A program made the translations under genes and the position numbers. Below, piece after piece: positions 53,753 through 61,676 of a stretch of 64,000 nucleotides of DNA. Under the pieces are notes generated by a model, which saw only the letters and a program-made list of their open reading frames with translations, had not been told where the DNA came from and did no database searches. Every line of letters starts with the position of its first letter. Position 1 is the stretch's first letter. Source of the stretch: Chloroflexota bacterium (GTDB lineage: Bacteria; Chloroflexota; UBA11872); the NCBI GenBank assembly GCA_022826485.1, contig JAJDUU010000016.1, positions 1 to 64,000 on the forward strand. The letters run 5' to 3'.

Positions 53753-54763
53753 CTAGGCCGCCGCGGCGCGTTCTTGGCGAATCCGCGGATCCACCAGCGC
53801 CAATAGGATGTCGGAAAGGAACGTTCCGAAGATGACGAGCGCGCCTTCAACCATGACGATACTCCCGGCGAGGAACATGTCCTGAGCCCGGAGGGCCGTC
53901 AGCAGGACGGGTCCGGTCATCGGGAGGCTGAGCACGATGGCGACGATGGCGTTGCCACCGAAGATGCCCGGCAGGATGTAGGCGGTGCTGCTCACGATGG
54001 GGTTGAGCGCCAGCCGCACCGGGTACTTGAACAGCAGCTTGCGCTCGGACACGCCACGCGCGCGCGCGGTGATCACATACTGCTTGCCGAGCTCGTCGAG
54101 CAGCACCCCGCGCATCACCCGCATGGTCCCCGCCGTGCCTGCGGTGCCTAACACCACGACGGGCACGATGAGGTGTTGCAACATGTCAATCACTTTTTCA
54201 ATCGACCAGTCGGCAAGCGCGTATTCGGGCGAGAACAGCCCTCCAGCCGTGATGTCGAAGTATTTGAACAGCATGTACATCATGAGCAATGCCAGCATGA
54301 AGTTTGGAACCGCCAACCCGATGAAGCCCACGGCGGTGAAGAAATAGTCGCCGGGACGATACTGATGCGTGGCGGAATAGATGCCGATCGGGATGGCCAC
54401 CGCAAAGGTGAAGATGAGCGCCAACGTGGACAGAATGATCGTGAAGGGCAGGACCTCGGCGAGGATCTTGGTGACCGGCTGCTCGGCGGCGCGCCAACTG
54501 CCGAATGAGCGACCCAGGTCGCCGACCACGAAACGCCCGGCCCAGTAGAAGTACTGCTCAATGGGCGTGCGGTCGAGGCCGTAGTAGAGCTTGAGGGATT
54601 CGATTTCCTCGCGCTCGAGGAAGGTTCCGGCCTGTTCCTGGCCGGCGATGTAGTTGGTGAGGAAGTCGCCAGGCGGGAGCTGGATGACGATGAAGACCAC
54701 CACGCTCAGCAGCCACCAGCCGACGACCATGAATATGAACCGTCGGACCAGATATGCCCTCAT
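53753..54763 (-). CDS. oppB: Oligopeptide-type ABC importer permease (OppB/DppB-like)
   Basis: The 336-residue permease begins MRAYLVRRFIFMVVGWWLLS, then QLPPGDFLTNYIAGQEQ, and has LGRSFGSWRAAEQPVTKIL and the EAA-like loop ITARARGVSERKLLFKY. It forms the channel with OppC. A 159-nt spacer with a strong hairpin separates it from the binding-protein gene. Confidence 0.92.
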   Translation of the reverse strand: MRAYLVRRFIFMVVGWWLLSVVVFIVIQLPPGDFLTNYIAGQEQAGTFLEREEIESLKLYYGLDRTPIEQYFYWAGRFVVGDLGRSFGSWRAAEQPVTKILAEVLPFTIILSTLALIFTFAVAIPIGIYSATHQYRPGDYFFTAVGFIGLAVPNFMLALLMMYMLFKYFDITAGGLFSPEYALADWSIEKVIDMLQHLIVPVVVLGTAGTAGTMRVMRGVLLDELGKQYVITARARGVSERKLLFKYPVRLALNPIVSSTAYILPGIFGGNAIVAIVLSLPMTGPVLLTALRAQDMFLAGSIVMVEGALVIFGTFLSDILLALVDPRIRQERAAAA

Positions 54764-54870
54764 GCCTTGCGTCCCTCTCTGACGCCCAACCTCAAATCGC
54801 CAGCGTTACCGTCGGTTCGATCGGGCCGTGGTACTCGCTACCGTAGCGCAAACTCCACGACCGTTGCCAC

Positions 54871-54904
54871 CGGGAGCCGCCGACCGGATGGCCGGCGGCT
54901 CCCG
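54871..54904 (-). terminator. Strong intergenic hairpin between binding-protein and permease genes
   Basis: CGGGAGCCGCCG (54871-54882) and CGGCGGCTCCCG (54893-54904) make a perfect 12-base stem with a 10-base loop, 19 bases after the binding-protein stop. No T run follows on the transcribed strand, so partial termination or 3'-end protection is more likely than full termination. Confidence 0.6.
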
Positions 54905-54922
54905 GCGACCTTTAGGTCGCGA

Positions 54923-57046
54923 CTATGCGTCCGGGATGAACCACTGGAACGCGCGGTAGGGCTTCGTGAAGTTGGCCCCAGCGCCGAACCACAGGTTCTC
55001 CTCGTCGTCCGGGAAGTTCTTCACCCGGTTGTTGATGATCACCGGCTGCGGGGCAAGCCCCACGGTGCCGATCACCGTCAACTGCTCCGCCTGCCACCCG
55101 AAGTACTGCCGACCAAGGTCGTCGTACTCCGCGGTGCCGGGCGCTGCCAGCTGCCAGGCGAACTTCAAGTCGGCGTTGGCCTTGATCTCGGCCGGCGGCT
55201 CGGCGCCCTCGGCGCCGTCGGTGGCGAACCACCGCGTCCAACCGCCTGCCCAGACGGCTCGCTTGCCCTTGTAGCCCCAGACCCACGGGACCCAACGGGT
55301 GAAGTACCCGGCGGCTTCCGTGTGCTCGGTACCGATCATGATCTCGGTGAGCTGGTCCAAGCGCTCCTCGTACAGCGGGCGCTCCATCTGGTTCCACTGG
55401 GTGTCGAGACCGACGTCACGCCAGTTCTCGGCCACCAGCTCGGCGATCGCGTCCTTCGGGCCTTCCTGGTCACCGATCTCGAAGATCAGCGTCAGGCGCT
55501 CGCCGTCCGGTCGCAGGCGCCAGCCTTCGCCGTCGCGCTGGTCGAGGCCGATGCCGTCGAGCAGCTCGTTCGCCTTGGCCGGGTCGAACTCGGTGTGGAT
55601 CGTGCCCCAGTGGTCCTCGTAGAACGTGTAGCTCGGGAGGATGGTCCCCTGGAACGGCGTCGCCAGACCGAAGAACACGGCGTCATTGATGGCGTCGCGG
55701 TCGATGGCCACGGAGAGCGCGATACGGAAGTCGAGCTCCTGGAAGATCTCGGCGACCGCCGCGTCCTTGTACGTCCAGTTGGGCTGGAGCGCCAAGGCCG
55801 AACTGCGGAGCGCCTTGCTGATCAGCGTCCGGTAGTTGCCCGAGGTCTCGTTGTCGCGGTACAGCGGCATGTTGTTGAAGTCGAGCTCAAACTGCCCGAA
55901 GTCCAACGACCCCGCCGTGATGCGGATCTGGTAGACCTCTTTGTCCGAGAGCAACTCGTAGTTCAGACCGTCCACGTAAGGAAGCTGGTGCCCCTCGGTG
56001 TCGACGATGTGGTAGTACGGGTTGCGGTCGAGCGAGGCTCGGTCCGCCGAGTGGGCCGTGAGGGTCCACGGCGCCAGCACCGGACGGTTCACCGCATGCT
56101 CGGTAAACCAGGTCTGGTGCGCGCCCCAGCGCATCTTGGCCTTGAAGAGCTGCGTCCAGTCGTCGAATCCCTCGTCAGACGCCATCTTCGGGGCGTCCGC
56201 GTTGAAGTCGGCGTGGTACTGCTCCATGTAGTGCGACGACAGGTAGAACCCGCGCTCGCTACCACCGCGGCCAAGCCGGTCCAGGAGGATCGGCACCGGG
56301 TCCGGATAGGAGATCTCGACCGTCAGCTCGTCCGGGGTCTCGACCTTCGGCGGCTTGCCGTTGATCTTCGGCCCCGGCCCGGACGGCGACAGCTCCTCAT
56401 TGACCATGTAGTTGTCGAAGTGCCACTGGAAGTTGGCGGACGTGAACGGAGCCCCGTCCGACCACTTGTGGCCCTTGCGCAACTCGTAGACAACGGTGGT
56501 GCCGTCGGAGCTCACGTGGTGGCTCTTGACGGCGTCGTTGACCAGCGCGGTGCCCTCCATGTTGTAGGCCACGGCGTCGGTGCGGTTGGCGTTGCCAATG
56601 TCCACCGAAATCGCCACGCTGGCCCAGTTGGTGCGGCCACCGTAGTTGCCGATCGCTTCCCACGGCTGCCAGACCAGCGGCTCGTCGGGTAGGCGCTCTT
56701 CAACCGGCGGAAGCTCGCCCGCGGCCACCATGTCGGCCAGCGCCGGTGCTTCCTTGTAGTCCTTGCCGAGGTCATACGTCATGCCCGTGTTGCGGTCGTG
56801 CTCGGGCATCATCATGCTCGGCGCTTCCGTCATTGCCGCCGTCGGAGCAGCCGTCGGCGCTGCTGTCGGGGCGGCGGTCGGCGCGGCCGTCGGCGCCGCC
56901 GTCGGCGCTTCCGTCATCGCCGCTGCCGGAGTTGCCTCTGCGACATCTTCTTCAGCTTCACCACAAGCGGCCAGCACGCCAACGGCGGCGGCACCCGCGG
57001 TGACGGCGAGCATTCGCCGTCGACTAAGCAACAGGTCCTTCGTCAT
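54923..57046 (-). CDS. oppA: ABC importer family-5 solute-binding lipoprotein (OppA/DppA-like)
   Basis: The 707-residue lipoprotein has an RR-type (Tat-like) signal (LSRRRMLAVTAG) and lipobox LAAC with Cys28, then a linker of six PTAA units (residues 48-71). The binding fold contains KGHKWSDGAPFTSANFQWHF, IALSVAIDRDAINDAVFFGL and EFDPAKANELLDGIGLD. ATG 57046 is supported by GGGGGAGAGG just upstream; an upstream extension of 30 residues was dropped. Family-5 proteins bind peptides, nickel or oligosaccharides; glycosidase neighbours favour a sugar (inference). Confidence 0.92.
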   Translation of the reverse strand: MTKDLLLSRRRMLAVTAGAAAVGVLAACGEAEEDVAEATPAAAMTEAPTAAPTAAPTAAPTAAPTAAPTAAMTEAPSMMMPEHDRNTGMTYDLGKDYKEAPALADMVAAGELPPVEERLPDEPLVWQPWEAIGNYGGRTNWASVAISVDIGNANRTDAVAYNMEGTALVNDAVKSHHVSSDGTTVVYELRKGHKWSDGAPFTSANFQWHFDNYMVNEELSPSGPGPKINGKPPKVETPDELTVEISYPDPVPILLDRLGRGGSERGFYLSSHYMEQYHADFNADAPKMASDEGFDDWTQLFKAKMRWGAHQTWFTEHAVNRPVLAPWTLTAHSADRASLDRNPYYHIVDTEGHQLPYVDGLNYELLSDKEVYQIRITAGSLDFGQFELDFNNMPLYRDNETSGNYRTLISKALRSSALALQPNWTYKDAAVAEIFQELDFRIALSVAIDRDAINDAVFFGLATPFQGTILPSYTFYEDHWGTIHTEFDPAKANELLDGIGLDQRDGEGWRLRPDGERLTLIFEIGDQEGPKDAIAELVAENWRDVGLDTQWNQMERPLYEERLDQLTEIMIGTEHTEAAGYFTRWVPWVWGYKGKRAVWAGGWTRWFATDGAEGAEPPAEIKANADLKFAWQLAAPGTAEYDDLGRQYFGWQAEQLTVIGTVGLAPQPVIINNRVKNFPDDEENLWFGAGANFTKPYRAFQWFIPDA
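56834..56905. repeat. 12-base tandem repeat in the binding-protein linker
   Basis: Six 12-base units encode PTAA repeats between the lipid anchor and binding domain, flanked by two AMTEAP copies. Bases differ between units mainly at third codon positions. Confidence 0.85.
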
Positions 57047-57552
57047 CCTCTCCCCCTTCTGGTCTCTACGGTCCCTTGGCGACACTCCGGTCGCCGATTC
57101 GGCGCTCAGCGTGGCGCCAACAAACGACTGACGCACGCATGTCCTCTGCTCTCACGCGCGCCGAATCTAGAGAAACGCGAACTTGCCACAGTATGAATGG
57201 ATGGCGTCGCGAACGTCACGCCGGATTCTGCCATAAGCAATCGGCGCTGTCTGCCCCCCACTCGTGCGCCCATGGCACGAGCGCACTCCCGTCGAACTCC
57301 ACCTGCTGGACTAGCCTCCCTCGCGTGCACAGCGTGTGCTGCTACGCAGTGGCCCAACCGGTCTAACGGCGGTTCGGGTGCTGACGATACCCCTTAGCGA
57401 ATTCGCATGTCAACGGGTCAGGACGCCGCCACAGATTCCGGCATGTCCCGCGCCCCGGCCCTGCGACTCAACCACCAACGGGCACTCGCGCCGCCGCGCC
57501 TGGACGAGTAGCATGCCGCGGTATCGCCTTTTCCCGCATCGTGGCTTGCCGC
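57047..57552. other. Divergent intergenic region between importer and GH42-like genes
   Basis: About 500 bases with no convincing gene. It must hold promoters for the importer operon (leftward) and the GH42-like gene (rightward). A 7-base inverted repeat CTCGTGC/GCACGAG (57261-57267 and 57275-57281) with a 7-base spacer could be an operator. No clear -35/-10 pair was found on either strand. Confidence 0.6.
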
Positions 57553-59658
57553 ATGTCTGAGCCAGCCTTCGTCAGCATTCCCGACCACCCGTTTCCCGTC
57601 GGCACGGAGCACTACCGCGGGCCGATTCCCAAGCTCGACGTCTGGGACGGCGACTACGCCCGCATCCGGGCCGCGGGTATGCGCATCGTGCGCAGCCACT
57701 CCTATTGGAACCACATGGAGCCGCGGCCGGGGCAATACGAGTTGGACGACTTCGACCGCATGTTCGACCTGGCGGAGAAGCATGGGCTCTACGTGTGGCT
57801 CGACATCATGCTGGGCACCCACGGCGCCTGCCCGGAATGGCTGACCCGTGAGCACCCCGACATGCGGGTGGTGAACTACCTGGGGCAAACGGTGTCCTCG
57901 CATGCGAGCGGGGCCTATCCGCAGGGCGGCGTGATCCACTGCTACGACCACCCGGCCTGGCGCGAATACGGCGGCGCGCTGCTGCGGCACGTCATCAATA
58001 GATATAAGGACAGGCCGAGCCTGCTCATCTGGGGCCTCTGGGACGGCGTCAACTACTCGGCCGCCTGGAGCCCGCAAGGCGGCGGATACCCGTGCTACTG
58101 CGCGCACACCCTCGCGAAATACAAGACCTGGCTGCGCGAGCGATACACCTTGGATGAGCTGAACGACCGCTTTCTGCGCCGCTATCGGCGCTGGGAGGAC
58201 GTCGAGCCGCCACGCTCCCACAACAACGTCGTCGAGATGCTGGTCTACCGCAAATTCCACTACGAAAACCTGGCCGGCCACCTGAAGTGGATGGCGGACA
58301 CGGCGAACGCCATCGATCCCCACCACGAGAAACGAGCGCACGGCGCGTGGTTTCCGCGTCCCTGGGATGAGATCTGCGCGCCCTACGCGGACAGCTGGGG
58401 CATGTCCATGCCCTCCAACAACCTGCTCACCTCGGAGGATCCATACAAGATCGGCGAGCGCGCGTTCGCGTTCGACTGGTCGCGAAGCGTCGGCAAGAAC
58501 GGTCGCTGGTGGAACGAGGAGATCTACGCCGGGATGTCGCCGGGCGGGGTGACCTGGACCAAGCAATCCGACCCGCAAGAGACGACCACGCTGCTCTGGA
58601 TGACCCTGGCCCACGGCGCCGCCGGCGCGATGTTCTGGCAATACCGCCCCGAATACCTCAGCTTCGAGTCGCCCGGGTACAGCCTGACGGCGCTCGACGG
58701 GCGGGACACGCCAAGGCTCACATCCGCCGAGGAAGCGGTCTCCCAGATCCAGGGCTTGCGCGAGCACCTGCCGCTGGAGTGCCCGCCGGCCGACGTGGCC
58801 GTGATCTACCACCCGGAATCCCAGGAGCTGTTCAACTACAACGAGGAGGGCGATCGCTTCGTGGCCGACGTGCGCGGCGTCTACCGCACGTTGTGGGCCA
58901 ACGGCATTCCCGCCGACGTGCTCTCGCCCAACATGGATTGGTCCGGCTACAAGCTGGTGATCATGCCCAACGCGGCACTGATGACGGAAGCGCTGCAACG
59001 TCGGATCGAAACGACCCTGGAAGATTCGCCCGAGACACGCATCGTCGCCGAGGGCAGTTTCGGCATGTACTCTGCCGACGGCCAATCGAGCTACGCGCCC
59101 CCGCAGGGATTTGCCGAGCGGTTTGGCGTGCGCGTGGCCGACTTTTCTGGAGTAACCGAATTCGATATTCGCGAGGGCCGCAATCAACTGACCACGGCCT
59201 ACGGCGATCTTTCGATCACGAGCGAGTGCGGCTATGCCGTGCTGGAACCGCTCGGCGAGACCAGCACCGTGGCCACGCTGGAGGGGGAGTCGGTCGCGGT
59301 GCAGACGGCGGATGCCCGCTTCACCTGGTTCGGTCTCACCACGTCGGCGGGCTTCGGCGACGTGGGGTCGCCGGACGTGGTGCTGGGGCTGGCGCGAGAC
59401 GCCGGAGTGACCGCACCGGTCGAAGTCACGGGGGACCGCGTCGTGCCAGTCGTACGGCGCTCGAAGCTCGGGGGGCGTCTGCTCTTCGTGTTCAACGTCG
59501 AGCGCACCGCGGCGCGCTGCCGGCTGCGTCCGCGCGAGATCGCGGTCGCGGCTCACGATCTCATCACCCACACCGACCTCTCGGTGACCGACGGCGCCTT
59601 CGATGTCGAGATCGAGCCGTGGGGCCGCGCGGTCCTTCATCTGCCGGATCCCGCGTGA
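57553..59658 (+). CDS. GH42-like beta-galactosidase family protein, copy B, atypical active site
   Basis: The 701-residue protein is a close paralogue of 38465-40561: long stretches match, such as ACPEWLTREHPDMRVV and RYRRWEDVEPPRS. The Asn-Glu acid/base site of GH42 is again replaced (WGLWDGVNYS, about residues 159-168), while WWNEEIYAGMSPGGVTW keeps a Glu near the expected nucleophile. CYCAHTLAKYKTWLRERYTL and the C-terminal beta domain are conserved. ATG 57553 is chosen over GTG 57541. It diverges from the ABC importer, so its substrate may come through that system. Confidence 0.8.
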   Translation: MSEPAFVSIPDHPFPVGTEHYRGPIPKLDVWDGDYARIRAAGMRIVRSHSYWNHMEPRPGQYELDDFDRMFDLAEKHGLYVWLDIMLGTHGACPEWLTREHPDMRVVNYLGQTVSSHASGAYPQGGVIHCYDHPAWREYGGALLRHVINRYKDRPSLLIWGLWDGVNYSAAWSPQGGGYPCYCAHTLAKYKTWLRERYTLDELNDRFLRRYRRWEDVEPPRSHNNVVEMLVYRKFHYENLAGHLKWMADTANAIDPHHEKRAHGAWFPRPWDEICAPYADSWGMSMPSNNLLTSEDPYKIGERAFAFDWSRSVGKNGRWWNEEIYAGMSPGGVTWTKQSDPQETTTLLWMTLAHGAAGAMFWQYRPEYLSFESPGYSLTALDGRDTPRLTSAEEAVSQIQGLREHLPLECPPADVAVIYHPESQELFNYNEEGDRFVADVRGVYRTLWANGIPADVLSPNMDWSGYKLVIMPNAALMTEALQRRIETTLEDSPETRIVAEGSFGMYSADGQSSYAPPQGFAERFGVRVADFSGVTEFDIREGRNQLTTAYGDLSITSECGYAVLEPLGETSTVATLEGESVAVQTADARFTWFGLTTSAGFGDVGSPDVVLGLARDAGVTAPVEVTGDRVVPVVRRSKLGGRLLFVFNVERTAARCRLRPREIAVAAHDLITHTDLSVTDGAFDVEIEPWGRAVLHLPDPA

Positions 59659-59717
59659 CGCGGCCAGTGCATCTGCCCGACATGGCCTGCCGGGCCGCTG
59701 GCTAGCGCGACCACCTG

Positions 59718-61661
59718 ATGGCTGCACCTCGCCGACGCCCCGTCTGGTCACGACTCCGCCAAGGAAGCGGCGGCACGGTCACGAGCCTGGCGGCCGCGCC
59801 CATCGGCTCGGGATCGTCGGCCGTGCTGGCGGGGACGTTGAGCGGGCTGTTCCTGTCGCCGGACGGTGGACAGACCTGGGCGCGCGCGGCCGGCGGCATC
59901 GGCGCGCCCTACGTTCAGTCCGCGGCGGTCTCGCCGGCGTTTGCCACGGACCACACGCTGCTGGTCGGCACTGTCGACGCGTCGGCGTTCGTATCCATTG
60001 ACGGCGGGGCCACCTGGCGCGACACGTTCTTCTGGGGCGCCACGGCCAGCGTCACCTCCGCCGCGTTTTCGCCGCAGTACGCCCAGGACCGGCTGGCGCT
60101 GGTGGGCACGGCGGACAGCGGCGTGTACGTGTCAGCCAACCTCGGTCGGACGTGGAATGCACAAAACGATGGCCTGGACGACCAACAGGTCCTCGCCGTG
60201 GCCGTGTCGCCGGGACCCCCGCACCAGGAGCGCGTGCTGGCCGGAACCGAGAGCGGCCTGTACATGCGCGCCCGGGGCGCGAGCGCCTGGAGCCTGGCCG
60301 ACGATTGCGCCAAGGGCTATCCCATTCAGGCGCTCGAGTTCGTGGCGCATCCCGACGCCTACACGGCCTATGCCGCCACCGAGGGCGCCGGTCTCTACCG
60401 CACCACGACCAACGGGCTCACGTGGCAGCAGATACCCGAGGTCGGCACGTCGACGACGGTGAACGCGCTGGCGATTTCTCCCACCTACGGCACGGACGGC
60501 ATGGTCTTCATCGCCACCGCCGAGCGCGGCTTGCTGCGGTCGCGCGACCGCGGGGAGACCTGGGAGCAGGTCGGCGACATTGACGCCCGCGCGATTCTGA
60601 CCCTGGCCATCGCCGCGACCGGCGCGGGCTGGTCGCTGCTCGCCGGACTCTACGAAGGCGGCGTCTGCCGCTCCGACGATCATGGCGAGACGTGGCGACG
60701 CAGCGACGAAGGGCTCGCGAGCCGGCCGCTGCTGACCCTGGCCGCGTCGCCGGCCTTTGCGGAGGACCCCACACTCATTGCCGGCACGGCCGACGAGGGG
60801 TTGCTGTACTCGCATGACGCTGGCCACACCTGGTCGGCGCCGGCTGCCGCGCCCGACGAGCCAACGATCTCCACGCTGGCCCTTTCGCCCGACTTCGGCA
60901 ATGACAAACGCGCGCTTGCCATCGCCGGGGACGAGGTGCACCAGAGCACGGACGCCGGCCGGCACTGGGAAGCGTTGGCCGGCCTGCCGGAGGCGCTTTC
61001 CCCGGCAAGCCTGACGATTGGCGCCGGGGGACGACTCGCGATTGGCGGCGCGGCCGGAGAGCTGCGCCTTTCCGATGACGGCGGGGCGACCTGGCGCCAG
61101 GTTGCCGAGCGATTCGGCAACGGGCGCATTGTGGCGATCGCCTTTTCGCCGCGGGTGGCCGACGACGGGACGATCTTCGTCACCTCCGTCGCCGATGGGC
61201 GCATTCGCCTCTACCACACGCGCGACGCCGGGGTGACCTGGGTGCGGGTGTTCGAGAAGGGCGCGCGCGGGCAACTGGCCCCGATCGCCGTGCCATCCAA
61301 CTACCGCGATGCCCGAGCCTTCGTGGGCGTGGTTGCCGGGCGCGACGTGTTCACGCCCAACGGCCCGCGCATGGCCTCGTGGGTCGAGGGCCGGGTTAGC
61401 GTGGATCGGTTGGCCGCGGTCACCAGCCTGGTGGCCTCGCCGAACTTCGGGCGCACCGGCAGGTTCTACGCCGGCACGGGCCTGGGGCTGTTCTACTCGC
61501 GGGACAAGGGGCACACCTGGAGCCCCACCGGCGGCCGCGACGCGCCCGCGAACGTGACCTGCGTCACGGCGGCCATCGAAGCCTCAGGCGCCGAGGCCGT
61601 GTTCGCGGGCACGCTGGACGGCGACGTCTGGCGTCGAGGTCCGCGCGAGTCGACCGACTAG
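59718..61661 (+). CDS. Many-bladed BNR/Asp-box beta-propeller protein
   Basis: The 647-residue protein consists almost wholly of about a dozen repeats of roughly 45 residues, each with a variant of Ser-x-Asp-x-Gly-x-Thr-Trp (for example LSPDGGQTWAR, SIDGGATWRD, SRDRGETWEQ, SDDHGETWRR, SRDKGHTWSP) and AVSPAFATD or ALSPDFGND-type strands. This resembles Ycf48/sortilin-like propellers. No signal peptide or membrane segment is visible. It follows the GH42-like gene by 59 nt. A glycan- or protein-binding role is inferred only. Confidence 0.78.
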   Translation: MAAPRRRPVWSRLRQGSGGTVTSLAAAPIGSGSSAVLAGTLSGLFLSPDGGQTWARAAGGIGAPYVQSAAVSPAFATDHTLLVGTVDASAFVSIDGGATWRDTFFWGATASVTSAAFSPQYAQDRLALVGTADSGVYVSANLGRTWNAQNDGLDDQQVLAVAVSPGPPHQERVLAGTESGLYMRARGASAWSLADDCAKGYPIQALEFVAHPDAYTAYAATEGAGLYRTTTNGLTWQQIPEVGTSTTVNALAISPTYGTDGMVFIATAERGLLRSRDRGETWEQVGDIDARAILTLAIAATGAGWSLLAGLYEGGVCRSDDHGETWRRSDEGLASRPLLTLAASPAFAEDPTLIAGTADEGLLYSHDAGHTWSAPAAAPDEPTISTLALSPDFGNDKRALAIAGDEVHQSTDAGRHWEALAGLPEALSPASLTIGAGGRLAIGGAAGELRLSDDGGATWRQVAERFGNGRIVAIAFSPRVADDGTIFVTSVADGRIRLYHTRDAGVTWVRVFEKGARGQLAPIAVPSNYRDARAFVGVVAGRDVFTPNGPRMASWVEGRVSVDRLAAVTSLVASPNFGRTGRFYAGTGLGLFYSRDKGHTWSPTGGRDAPANVTCVTAAIEASGAEAVFAGTLDGDVWRRGPRESTD

Positions 61662-61676
61662 CGCGGTCGCCGCGCC

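Noticed and set aside
54767-56692. Plus-strand open frame of 641 codons opposite the binding-protein gene
   Set aside because: Val/Arg/Leu/Asp-rich antisense shadow of a clear family-5 binding protein.
57418-59751. Minus-strand open frame of 777 codons opposite the GH42-like gene
   Set aside because: Antisense shadow; the GH42-like protein has a paralogue confirming the plus-strand reading.
61661-61675. GCGCGG/CCGCGC mini-hairpin between the BNR and GHL10 genes as a terminator
   Set aside because: Only a 6-base stem with no T run in a 15-base gap; such palindromes are expected by chance at this base composition.
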